A stretch of 49,654 bases of DNA from a filamentous cyanobacterium CCP2 (GCA_003003615.1 PVWD01000010.1:1-49654); one strand, 5' to 3'. Positions 27,769-35,871 are shown, numbered from the stretch's first letter. The notes: generated from the sequence alone by a model not told the origin. Numbers and translations are program-made.

Positions 27769-29169
27769 ATGCAACTTGGACAAGTAACGAACGTACTGGA
27801 GCGTCAAGAGTCACTGACTGCGGATTCGGCTCGTGTTCTGACGGATGGTGCGGATACATTGAATGCATCTGCAAATCGTCAACGTAAAACGGCCAGCCGT
27901 GCGAATGGTAGCGCGAACGTATTGGATAGCAAGTCTGCTAATAATAAGAAGCGCAATCGAGGCAAAAATAAGCGGGTTAAGGTGAAGTCCCATAAGCGGC
28001 GGATCTTTGATAGCCAGCCCTTCCTCACTCCTGTGCGGGAAAACTTAGGATCGCTCTTTCCTACCTCTGCCACAACTCCCCGTGATGTTAATCGTTCTGG
28101 AAGGGTTCGTAATACTGCTAGCGATAACTGTCACACCTACAGATTTGGGATTGGTGGAGCTTCAGATCTTACCGTTAATCTGAATGGGCTTACCTCAGCA
28201 GCGACCGTGAGAATTGTACGAGATGTCAACAATAATGGAATCGTTGATAAGGGAGATGTCATTGAAGCATCGAACAACCTTAATCAAAACTCCAAAACCT
28301 TTGATTTAAACCGATTGGCAACAGGTGACTATTTTGCTCAAGTTTACAAAGTTGGAACAGGTGAAACCAACTACAACCTAAACCTGAGAGTTGCAACTGC
28401 GGCAGCCCAAGATCCAACGAGTACTAGTAGTGTCCAAGTGAAGGGGAACTTGAACGGTTTGTTCTCTTCTGGACAGAACACTGTTAATGGTACAAGCAAC
28501 AGAACAGATGACTATTTGTTTCGGGTCGATTCCAGATCAACGGTTAACGCGAGTTTAGCTGGACTCAACACTCAGGGAGCACGTGTTAGATTATTTGACA
28601 GTGCTGGAACAGAAGTTGTAGGCGGTGCTTCCGGTGCGGCAACTTTGGAACGGGGTTCATACTTTGCTCGTGTTGAAAAACTTGATAGTGGAACAACGAC
28701 CTATAGTTTGCAGTTGCGAGGTACTCCGATCGAAGGAAACCGTGTTAACGTATTTGTTCAGAGAGCCACTGCGATCGATCAATTCGATAACTCATTCTTT
28801 GAAGACTCCCGCGCTGACTTCTACACCAAGGTGAAAATTGATAGATTTGCTGAACGGCAAAGCCCAACAGTCGTCAACAATAACAATGCACCTCTCAACT
28901 TCACTGAACGGCAAGAAACCGCTCTGGGGCAACGATTTGTTAATATCGATCTGAAAATTTTCGATGACGATGGCATCTTGCCCCATGAAGAAGCCAACAT
29001 CAACCCGGATACAAGTCAAAAGAGTCTCAAAATTCGCTATGACACTGCAACGGGCGACATTCGGGTTGATGGTGTGAATGCTACATTCCAGCGCGGACGA
29101 CCCATTGAACTTACTGGGCGAGGTTCTGGAAAGAAAGCTAGTGTACGTTTCTTCATCGATCACTTTTAG
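27769..29169 (+). CDS. PPC-domain (pre-peptidase C-terminal-like) protein with novel N-terminal leader
   Basis: 466 aa. No hydrophobic signal peptide. Residues 24-35 (LTDGADTLNASA) match the 309-aa PPC protein at 33691 at identical positions, so residues 1-36 look like a shared leader. Residues 38-79 are very basic (KKRNRGKNKRVKVKSHKRR). Two PPC-like beta domains follow, at about 115-210 and 222-325. The first carries a dockerin/EF-hand-like calcium loop, DVNNNGIVDKGD, at 152-163. The C-terminal third (RATAIDQFDNSFFEDSRADF...) is unrecognised. PPC domains usually occur on secreted proteins. Start ATG with AAAGGA upstream; an intrinsic terminator follows. Confidence 0.82.
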   Translation: MQLGQVTNVLERQESLTADSARVLTDGADTLNASANRQRKTASRANGSANVLDSKSANNKKRNRGKNKRVKVKSHKRRIFDSQPFLTPVRENLGSLFPTSATTPRDVNRSGRVRNTASDNCHTYRFGIGGASDLTVNLNGLTSAATVRIVRDVNNNGIVDKGDVIEASNNLNQNSKTFDLNRLATGDYFAQVYKVGTGETNYNLNLRVATAAAQDPTSTSSVQVKGNLNGLFSSGQNTVNGTSNRTDDYLFRVDSRSTVNASLAGLNTQGARVRLFDSAGTEVVGGASGAATLERGSYFARVEKLDSGTTTYSLQLRGTPIEGNRVNVFVQRATAIDQFDNSFFEDSRADFYTKVKIDRFAERQSPTVVNNNNAPLNFTERQETALGQRFVNIDLKIFDDDGILPHEEANINPDTSQKSLKIRYDTATGDIRVDGVNATFQRGRPIELTGRGSGKKASVRFFIDHF

Positions 29170-29287
29170 ATCGTTGATGTGGTGAGGGTAAAGCATTTGC
29201 GTAAAGTACTTTGGGTTTGACCAATACACTTTGCTGCAAATGTTTCACCTAAACAAAGTTTGATCTCCTTGTGAATTGTGTGCGATC

Positions 29288-29325
29288 GGGGTTTAAGGAT
29301 TTGTGTGAGTCCTTAAGCCCCTTTT
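29288..29325 (+). terminator. Rho-independent terminator of the PPC gene
   Basis: 12-bp stem: GGGGTTTAAGGA (29288-29299) with TCCTTAAGCCCC (29310-29321), one G-U pair, a 10-base loop, then TTTT. Confidence 0.9.
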
Positions 29326-29355
29326 CTTGTAGGCGATCGGTTTTTAGGGATGAGG

Positions 29356-29383
29356 ACTGGGCGGGCAAGATGCCCACCCCACA
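29356..29383. repeat. Dispersed palindromic repeat, GGGCAAGATGCCC family
   Basis: GACTGGGCGGGCAAGATGCC continuing CACCCCAC. It is almost identical, in reverse orientation, to 35909-35937. The core GGGCAAGATGCCC is a hairpin with GGGCA/TGCCC arms. Confidence 0.75.
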
Positions 29384-29451
29384 AGAGTAGTCCTACAAGA
29401 GTGATCCCATAGGATGGAACGATTGCTCTACAAGATGTTTATCTGACAGGA

Positions 29452-29679
29452 TTAGGTTCTTCGGCGGTAGTGGGTGTTGATTTTCATGACTTCGTTGGGG
29501 TTAGGAGTGGGCAAAAAGCGGCTCCAAGTGGTGGCATCGCGGAAGTTAAGGTTGTGTAACTGGTGAATCAGTTCGTTTACGCCATCGGGAGAACCGATCG
29601 CAATTAACTTAATCGATTCGCGATCGGGCAACGAGTCGGTTTCGCTGCCGTTGCTGAATATGAAGTTTTCGCCTGTCAT
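29452..29679 (-). CDS. Small cyanobacterial-type protein of unknown function
   Basis: 75 aa. The core IKLIAIGSPDGVNELIHQLH followed by LPTPNPNEVMKI resembles a small protein family I associate with many filamentous cyanobacteria, where copies are numerous and uncharacterised (recollection, not checked). It is soluble, with an alpha/beta look and no signal peptide. The start has AAAGGAA at good spacing. It is monocistronic, lying opposite the flanking PPC and TPR genes. Confidence 0.65.
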   Translation of the reverse strand: MTGENFIFSNGSETDSLPDRESIKLIAIGSPDGVNELIHQLHNLNFRDATTWSRFLPTPNPNEVMKINTHYRRRT

Positions 29680-30087
29680 GAAGAATTCCTTTGCGTTGTT
29701 AGGGGAAGAAACTCAGAAGTTCAGTTTTCCCCACCAAACCAGAATCCATCTTAACCTTGGTAAAACCTCAGCTAAAATAAACCCTAGCCTGTACAGACTC
29801 GCTGCGAACTTGTCTGTCGGGTTAGTGGCTGAGTGGTGTTCCTTACACCGCTTGGTCACGCTAAACTTCTGAGATCCAGACGACTTGCACCACACCAGGG
29901 TGATTTTGTCGCCTTAATCGAATAGCGTAATGAATTCTTGGGGTTCCGTCAATCTGTTTGGCAAAGAATTTTTAGCGGATTCCAGTTTTAGAAAACCGAT
30001 CGCCTAGATGTAATTTATTTAACTTGACGGCAGATGCACATTTGGGAAAATTGAACCATAGCATCAACGAACACGGAGGGCGATCGG
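29680..30087. other. Intergenic region with inverted repeat (408 bp)
   Basis: Divergent region between the 75-aa gene and the TPR gene. CTCAGAAGTTCAG at 29712-29724 is the inverted counterpart (one mismatch) of CTAAACTTCTGAG at 29861-29873, framing 162 bp without coding content. This may be a small non-autonomous element or a structured RNA. The rest shows nothing I can assign. Confidence 0.45.
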
Positions 30088-32148
30088 ATGAAGGCTCAGT
30101 GGGGCAGACATCAGTGGATGCAGACGTGGGGAACGCGATATTTGCTAGCAGGTTTGGGAATGGTGCTGATGGCTGAAACAGCTTGGGCAAGCTCCTCTCA
30201 ATACATGGCTAGCCAACCCTCTACTTTGATTGCTGATATCCAAAAAATTGTTCCACCCAATCTTGCCCCAGAGAATCTGCACGAGAATTTCCAAACTGAA
30301 TCATCTGATCCGGAAGCCGATCGAATAGCCCTGCAAGCCTTTTTGCTACTAAGTCCAACTAATCCAGAATCAACAAGACAGTCTGCTCTGCTGCTTGAAC
30401 AGGCAAGGCAACGCTACGAGACAGCAGGCGATCGGGAAAATGAGGCATATACTACATTTTATCTGGGCATTGCTTCTGATTATCTCAGTGAACTAGATCA
30501 GGCATTAGCGTATTACAACCAGGCTTTAAGCTTGTTTCGGGCGATCGGTGCTTCCTCTGGAGAAGCTGGCACCTTGCATAACATTGGGGGAGTGTACTAC
30601 AGCCTCAATGATCAAGAGCAAGCATTGGACTATTTCCAGCAGGCATTAGCGTTAAGCCAAACATCGGGCAACCCAATTGTGGAAATCAGGACGCTCTACC
30701 GCATTGGGTTATCCTATGAAGCATTAGAGCAACCTGAGCAGGCATTAGCATATTACAACCAGGCATTAACCCTAGCCCAAACAGAGGGATTTTTGGGGCA
30801 GGAGCCAGAAATCTTGAGTAATATTGCAACGCTCTACTATTTTCAGGAAGACTGGGAGCAAGCCCTGCGCTATTATGCACAGGCAGCAACTTCGTTTCGG
30901 GTCGTTGGTGACCCCTTAGGAGAAGCTAGAACGTTTAATCAGATTGGGTTCCTTCATGAAGGGCTGGGCAACCTAGCGCAGGCCCTCAGCTATTACCAAC
31001 AAGCCATCTCCCTGTTTCATGCCGAAAGTGAATGGGCAGAAGAAGCTAGAACGCTTTACAGCATCGGGTTTGTGCTGGAAAGGATGGGCAATTTGCAACA
31101 AGCCCTAAATGTTTACAACGATGTCATCATTCTGTTTGCCGGATTTGATACCCAGACGCAAGTTGCCAGGGTGGCGAGAAGCATTGGTCGAGTTCACCAA
31201 GCATTGGGAAATTCCCTTGAGGCAATCAATTCCTACCAGGAAGCTCTATCTTTATTTCAGGCAGAAGGCGACCCAATTGAAGCAGCCTGGACGCTACGGG
31301 CGATCGGCTCTGTTTATCAAAGCTCCCTCAACTTCGAGCAGGCGTTAGACGCTTACAACCAGGCATTGGAAGTGTTTCGGGCAGAGGGCGAGGGGCTTGA
31401 AGAAGCCAACACCCTCAGAGAGATTGGTTATGTGTACCATAGCAATCTCATAATCAGTGCACCTGGCGCAGAAAGGGAAACCCTCCTGGAACAATCCCTT
31501 GATGCTCACAACCAGGCTTTAGAGATTTTTCGAGCAGAAGGCGAGCGGCTTAGAGAAGCCCAACTACTTTTCGGAATTGGTCAGCTTCTTGAAATCCTGG
31601 ACTATGAAACACCAGATGAGCAACCGCGATCGTTAGATTACTACAAGCAAGCCCTATCCATCTTTGAAGCAGAAGGCGATCGCTTTGAGCAAGCCCGAAC
31701 GCTTGATAAGATTGGGCATACATATCAGTTTCTCCTTGAAGATTACCTCCAAGCGTTGGATTACTATGAACAGACATTACGCCTACATCAGGAAAACGGT
31801 AATCGGGGAGAGGAAGCTGTTTTTCTTCACCGACTCGGATTGATTCACCAAACTTTGAACAATCTGGAACAAGCATTGGACTATTACCAGCAAGCCTTGC
31901 CATTATTAGAGGCAAACGGCGATCGACAATTGCAAGCCTTCGCACTACGCGGTCTTGGCTCTATTTATGAAGTATGGGGCAATGATGAGCAGGCACTAGA
32001 TTATTTGTATCAAGCACTCGCTTTGTTTCAGGCACAAGGCGAAACATTTTGGGAACAGGATGCCCGTGATAGCATCGATCGCATTCAAAACACTTCAACA
32101 ATTCCTCAGCCGATCGGAGAAGATGCCGAATCGACATTGCCTTTGTAA
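30088..32148 (+). CDS. Exported tetratricopeptide-repeat protein (about 14 units of 40 residues)
   Basis: 686 aa. An N-terminal signal-like segment (YLLAGLGMVLMAETAWASS) suggests export to the periplasm or surface. A short linker follows, then about 14 consecutive 40-residue TPR units of the kinesin-light-chain/LGN type (ALAYYNQALSLFRAIG... pattern), with two units lengthened by insertions (around SAPGAERETLLEQ and ETPDEQPR). No CHAT or enzymatic domain is attached, unlike many cyanobacterial proteins with these repeats. It should be a scaffold binding peptide partners. It sits between the two leader-bearing PPC genes and before an isomerase gene, so a common secretion or surface role is possible but unproved. 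Confidence 0.9.
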   Translation: MKAQWGRHQWMQTWGTRYLLAGLGMVLMAETAWASSSQYMASQPSTLIADIQKIVPPNLAPENLHENFQTESSDPEADRIALQAFLLLSPTNPESTRQSALLLEQARQRYETAGDRENEAYTTFYLGIASDYLSELDQALAYYNQALSLFRAIGASSGEAGTLHNIGGVYYSLNDQEQALDYFQQALALSQTSGNPIVEIRTLYRIGLSYEALEQPEQALAYYNQALTLAQTEGFLGQEPEILSNIATLYYFQEDWEQALRYYAQAATSFRVVGDPLGEARTFNQIGFLHEGLGNLAQALSYYQQAISLFHAESEWAEEARTLYSIGFVLERMGNLQQALNVYNDVIILFAGFDTQTQVARVARSIGRVHQALGNSLEAINSYQEALSLFQAEGDPIEAAWTLRAIGSVYQSSLNFEQALDAYNQALEVFRAEGEGLEEANTLREIGYVYHSNLIISAPGAERETLLEQSLDAHNQALEIFRAEGERLREAQLLFGIGQLLEILDYETPDEQPRSLDYYKQALSIFEAEGDRFEQARTLDKIGHTYQFLLEDYLQALDYYEQTLRLHQENGNRGEEAVFLHRLGLIHQTLNNLEQALDYYQQALPLLEANGDRQLQAFALRGLGSIYEVWGNDEQALDYLYQALALFQAQGETFWEQDARDSIDRIQNTSTIPQPIGEDAESTLPL

Positions 32149-32173
32149 CTTCAGGAATGAATGTATGACTCCT

Positions 32174-32275
32174 GAGATTCTCTGAGGTTTTCCTGAGATT
32201 CTTCCAGGTAAAGACCAGAGGTTTTCTGTAACGACAATCACCAAAACTCCGAATACCTTAGAGATATCAGTTGAG
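32174..32275 (+). promoter_or_regulatory. Shared upstream element, copy B
   Basis: Counterpart of 27523-27615: GAGATTCTCTGAGGTTT, core at 32221-32246 (GTTTTCTGTAACGACA, then T and ACCAAAA), TACCTTAG and GTTGAG, in the same order. The core ends 96 bp before the isomerase ATG at 32343. Confidence 0.6.
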
Positions 32276-32342
32276 CACTTGACGAATGTAGCCTCACTCA
32301 ACCTGATTCATACTAGTGAAAGTAAAGGTAAAAGAGAAAGCC

Positions 32343-33107
32343 ATGACTGTAAAACCGCTCTTGATGGTCAACGAGTCACCCATTACGTTACAACAAGCGA
32401 TCGCCTATCTCCAGTCCTCTGGAAAGTTAAGTTCTTTTGTGGGTGATATCTTACGGCAATATATTTTAGAACAGGAATTACAATCGAATGATCTAGAGAT
32501 TCGTCAAGAGACGATCGAACAAGTGATCACGAACTTCCGTAAAGAAAATCATTTACTCGAACCAGAAAAGTTCCAGGCATGGTTAGAGGAAAATGAACTT
32601 AATTATGAGTCAATTTATTACCAGATTGAAGACCAAATTAAGTATGATCAGTTGGTTCAAAAAGTAACAGAACCACGATTGCAAAATGAATTTATTGAAC
32701 GTAAGCTACTCTTAGATCAAATTACGCTAGCCCGTTTAGTCGTAGACGATCGCGAACTCGCAGAAGAACTGAGAAGCCAAATTCAAGAAGACGAAGCCAG
32801 CTTTGAGGAATTGGTGCGGGAACATTCTATTACAGACGATCGGGTGGTGAACGGTTGGATGGGAGCCATCAGCCGAGGACAGCTACCAGATGAAGTGCGA
32901 TCGGCTCTGGATCATGCCAAGGTGGGTGATATGGTTGGCCCATTGCAGCTATTAGAAAAATGGTGTTTGTTCCGAGTCGAAAAGATTGAAGTGGCAACCC
33001 TGGCAAATGAGAACTTAAAGCAGGCATTGCGATCGGATATTTTTGAACAGTGGATTGCCGAAAAACTGGAAGCGATGCAGGTGCAACTGCATTTGTCTGC
33101 TGCCTAA
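32343..33107 (+). CDS. PpiC/SurA-like peptidylprolyl isomerase
   Basis: 254 aa from ATG 32343. A GTG at 32316 would add nine Lys-rich residues, but alignment with the paralogue at the left edge (MTVKPLLMVNESPI / MDSANFLMVDEQPI) supports 32343. Residues 1-115 are a SurA_N-like helical chaperone part. The parvulin domain covers about 130-225 (LARLVVDDRELAEELRSQ, VNGWMGAISRGQLPDEV, GPLQLLEKWCLFRVEKIE). No signal peptide is visible, which is odd for a SurA-type protein and fits a cytosolic helper for an export system. Such isomerases often accompany peptide or protein exporters in cyanobacteria (recollection). No exporter is present in this window. Confidence 0.88.
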   Translation: MTVKPLLMVNESPITLQQAIAYLQSSGKLSSFVGDILRQYILEQELQSNDLEIRQETIEQVITNFRKENHLLEPEKFQAWLEENELNYESIYYQIEDQIKYDQLVQKVTEPRLQNEFIERKLLLDQITLARLVVDDRELAEELRSQIQEDEASFEELVREHSITDDRVVNGWMGAISRGQLPDEVRSALDHAKVGDMVGPLQLLEKWCLFRVEKIEVATLANENLKQALRSDIFEQWIAEKLEAMQVQLHLSAA

Positions 33108-33165
33108 ATGGAGAAGCATAAGTAAGTAGACTCACATCTTGTCCCTTTCGCAATACCTCGCCCTC

Positions 33166-33275
33166 GAATCAATTCGGGGCTAATCGCTGAAGTCCGTTGA
33201 AACGGACTACACCCTACCGAATCAGGTTTTCAACCCATTTCAATGGGTTTGAGCCATTAGTCCGCAATTGATTGC
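33166..33275. repeat. Composite palindromic element
   Basis: Outer arms GAATCAATTCGGGGCTAATC and the reverse complement of ATTAGTCCGCAATTGATTG match with a few mismatches. Inside are two perfect hairpins: AGTCCGTT-GA-AACGGACT (33191-33208) and AACCCATT-TC-AATGGGTT (33232-33249). It is a REP/BIME-like or MITE-like structure. Confidence 0.75.
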
Positions 33276-33401
33276 AGGGCGGGTGTGATGTCGGATGCAA
33301 GATCTGAGTAGACAAGTTTGTTCTGATGGGCACTGCCTACCCTACTGCTAGAATACTGAGTTTGTAGGATAGGCACTGCCCACCAAAACTTTCATGACCT
33401 G

Positions 33402-33478
33402 TGGCAACAGATAGTTAGATTGGAACGCTTGAGGTTGCTGAGTCTAATGAACGGATGGGTCTGGCAATATGGAAAGTG
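33402..33478. repeat. Dispersed intergenic repeat, copy 1
   Basis: Similar over about 77 bp to 44328-44405. The best block is ACGCTTGA[AG]GTTGCTGAG, preceded in both by TGGCAAC[AG]GAT and followed in both by an AATG...GGAT block. Confidence 0.6.
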
Positions 33479-33690
33479 TCCTGAGCCTTATGGCTGCGGT
33501 TGTAACTCATGACTCATGTTGTAACTCATGGCCCATAGCAGTTTTGGTGAGCATTCATAACCTGAACCAGGCAAAGTTTTTTGCAAACTGAATGATGTAA
33601 AACACAACATTCGATCGCCCTTTCCCACGGGAGCGAGCCGGTTCAGGTATGCAAATTAACTCACACAATAACTCACAAGGAGACAAAAGT

Positions 33691-34620
33691 ATGCAACGTC
33701 TTTCACTGAAAGATACAGCACTTGTTGAATCACACCGTACAGAAGCTCGTTTGAACGCTTTGACGGATACAGCGAACCGTCTGACTGCTTCGGCTCTTCC
33801 AGTGGCTCGAAGTGCCAGCACCGCATCAATTGGAACCCAAAATGTTCGTGTGTTTCAAGAGAGGGAATCTAACAACACCATAGCAACTGCCAATAATATT
33901 GGAGGTATTCTTTTCACTGGCGATCGGCAAACTCGCACAGTTGCCATTCAAGGTAATGCATCTCGATTCAACCAGGATTTCTTCCGGTTTCTGCCAGGGA
34001 ATCAGGCAACATCTGCGATCGAGCTTAAAACTTCTACTCCGGGCATCAGTTTTAGCGTGTACAAAGATGCCAACTTTAATAGGCAAGTTGACGCTGGCGA
34101 ACTGGTTGCATCAGGAAGTTCAATCAACCTGGAAGCGGTTCGAGATCAAGAACTATACGTTGCAGTGCGGAGTAGCAGTCTCACTGCAAGAAACTACAGT
34201 GTTGATCTAATTGCTAAACCAGGGGTCGGCAACGAATCCGAGCCAAATAATTTATCTTCCCAAGCTAAAGATGTGGGTAACATTTTGGCAAGACGTTCCT
34301 ATCAAGGAGTGATCGGTGGTCGAACTTCGATTACACAAGATCCAAACGATTGGTTTAAGTTCAACGTTACTTCTACTCGTCAAGTAAGTATTAGTTTCAG
34401 CGATCGCAACTTTGATAACACTTCCCGTGCTGACTTATTCCTACGGCGTGACACAACAGGTGATGGCTTCCCTAACCAAATTATTGCTAGCTCCCGCAGT
34501 GTTCCGGGGCGGCCCTCCTCCCACAACATTCAACAAACTTTAGCGGCGGGAACCTACTTTATTCAAGCAAGTGCCTTCCAAGGACAAGTTAACTACAACC
34601 TGAGTTTCTCAGCCAATTGA
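33691..34620 (+). CDS. PPC-domain protein with the same N-terminal leader
   Basis: 309 aa. The ATG at 33691 is preferred over upstream 33649 because AAGGAG (33677-33682) is well placed and because it aligns the leader with the protein at 27769. Both begin MQ, and both have L24-T-D-x-A28, L31 and A33-S-A35 (LTDTANRLTASA here). No hydrophobic signal peptide. Two PPC-like beta domains cover about 55-170 and 175-309, the second opening with ESEPNN. The first contains DANFNRQVDAGE (126-137), aligned with the calcium-loop motif of its paralogue. Probably exported by a non-Sec route, acting at the surface (inference). The PpiC isomerase gene lies just upstream on the same strand. Confidence 0.84.
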   Translation: MQRLSLKDTALVESHRTEARLNALTDTANRLTASALPVARSASTASIGTQNVRVFQERESNNTIATANNIGGILFTGDRQTRTVAIQGNASRFNQDFFRFLPGNQATSAIELKTSTPGISFSVYKDANFNRQVDAGELVASGSSINLEAVRDQELYVAVRSSSLTARNYSVDLIAKPGVGNESEPNNLSSQAKDVGNILARRSYQGVIGGRTSITQDPNDWFKFNVTSTRQVSISFSDRNFDNTSRADLFLRRDTTGDGFPNQIIASSRSVPGRPSSHNIQQTLAAGTYFIQASAFQGQVNYNLSFSAN

Positions 34621-34694
34621 CTTGATGACCTTAATGGTCAATCTCTTAACTTGAATGAGATGACCAAGTGCTAAAGCTGTAGTCCTCTCATCAA

Positions 34695-34716
34695 CGGGGT
34701 GGGCATTGCCTGCCCC
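34695..34716. repeat. Dispersed palindromic repeat, GGGCATTGCCTGCCC variant
   Basis: ACGGGGTGGGCATTGCCTGC followed by CCC. It is a member of the GGGCATCTTGCC[CT]GCC family seen in other spacers of the window. Confidence 0.55.
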
Positions 34717-34818
34717 TGAATTTGCAGTGTCAACATCTCGCAATAGAGCTTCAAGAATGAGTCGATCGAAACAGGGTAAGATCGACCCATTGGACATCAT
34801 TGGATTGAACTCCGCCCT

Positions 34819-35283
34819 ATGACAACTGCGACCGTGTACCCCAATGCCGCTGATCTGTCCGCAGAGGACTACATCGCGATCGGTCTGGCAACCTGCTTCA
34901 TTAAAGACGATGGTGAAGTGCATCAGGTCAAAATTGCCGAACCAATTCCTTCCGCCGCCCTAGAAGCTCTCACCCAGGGCATTGCCACATCCTATGAACT
35001 GGCCTGCGGGACCACCTTGGGAGCCGTCCTGTCCGGGGAAACGCCTCAACTCCCTGCCGAATTTCCGCCCGAAACCCAGTTTTGCGATGATTTTGCCGAA
35101 CGCCTGACTGCGGCTGCCCGCACCTACAAAAAGCGGACTGTTGCCCAAGATATTATTCCCATCGGCTCCACCAAATCAGACTTTAACTTTTCCGTCGATC
35201 GCAAGCGTGTTCTCAACTCTGAGCGCATTGTCAAAACCGAAGACAACGTGAAGCAGCATTCCTACACCCATCAGGTACTTTAG
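34819..35283 (+). CDS. Conserved hypothetical protein
   Basis: 154 aa, soluble, acidic N-terminal half (LSAEDYIAIGLATCFIKDDG ... PIPSAALEALTQGI) and a basic C-terminal tail. It resembles a cyanobacterial-only protein I cannot assign to a function. The codon use and HIP1 sites match the neighbours. It lies 27 bp before the glutathione S-transferase gene on the same strand, so the two are probably co-transcribed. No signal peptide, membrane segment or known motif. Confidence 0.68.
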   Translation: MTTATVYPNAADLSAEDYIAIGLATCFIKDDGEVHQVKIAEPIPSAALEALTQGIATSYELACGTTLGAVLSGETPQLPAEFPPETQFCDDFAERLTAAARTYKKRTVAQDIIPIGSTKSDFNFSVDRKRVLNSERIVKTEDNVKQHSYTHQVL

Positions 35284-35310
35284 GGTATTTAAGTAACATT
35301 CAATTAAATT

Positions 35311-35871
35311 ATGCTCAAGCTTTATGGAGGTGCTCGTACCAGAGCATCGATCGTCCAGTGGTATCTGGAGGAATTGGGACGACCCTATGAGTACATTTCG
35401 CTCAACTTGCAGGCAGGTGACCATCGGCAACCAGACTATTTAGCGATTAACCCAGTGGGTAAGGTTCCGGCGATCGTCGATGGGGATCTGAAATTGTGGG
35501 AATCTGGGGCGATTTTGCTGTACTTGGCGGATAAGTATGACGCAACCGTTGAGACGGTTGAACAGCGGGGTGAACTTGCCCAGTGGGTGCTGTTTGCCAA
35601 TGCCACATTTGGCCCCGGAGTATTTGTGGAAGCCAACCGGGAACGGGAAATGCCGCGACTCCTAACGATGTTAAACCAGCATCTCGAAACCCGATCGTTT
35701 ATTTTGGGCGATCGGTTTAGCGTGGCTGATGTAGCCGTTGGCTCGTTCATCGCTTACATGCCGATCATGCTAAAAATTGGGTTTGACGATTACCCAGCCA
35801 TTTCAGCCTACCTGAAGCGATTGATGGAACGTCCAGCCTTCCAGAAGACAATCGGAGCAAGAGTCGGATAA
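35311..35871 (+). CDS. Glutathione S-transferase family protein
   Basis: 186 aa. The N-terminal thioredoxin-like domain has LYGGARTRASIVQWYLEE, cis-Pro segment GKVPAIVDG and the glutathione-binding ESGAILLYLADKY. The helical C-terminal domain has the N-capping box SVADVAVGSF. The usual active-site position near residue 9-13 holds Arg/Thr/Ser instead of a clear Tyr or Cys, so the catalytic type (Ser or non-classical) is uncertain. It is slightly shorter than typical GSTs (200-220). Likely conjugates or reduces electrophiles and peroxides with glutathione in the cytosol. Confidence 0.9.
   Translation: MLKLYGGARTRASIVQWYLEELGRPYEYISLNLQAGDHRQPDYLAINPVGKVPAIVDGDLKLWESGAILLYLADKYDATVETVEQRGELAQWVLFANATFGPGVFVEANREREMPRLLTMLNQHLETRSFILGDRFSVADVAVGSFIAYMPIMLKIGFDDYPAISAYLKRLMERPAFQKTIGARVG

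Larger units (their letters stand above)
33108..33690. other. Repeat-rich intergenic region (583 bp)
   Basis: Contains a composite palindromic element (33166-33275), degenerate GGGCACTGCC[CT]ACC repeats (33327-33383), a dispersed 77-bp repeat (33402-33478) and direct repeats of GTTGTAACTCATG (33499-33530). No gene seen. Confidence 0.65.

Noticed and set aside
29712-29873. Possible tRNA or small structured RNA
   Set aside because: No cloverleaf, no T-loop GGTTCRAATCC-type block, only one long inverted repeat.
33649-33690. Upstream start for the second PPC protein (14 extra residues)
   Set aside because: AAGGAG at 33677-33682 and the exact alignment of the leader with the first PPC protein both point to the ATG at 33691.
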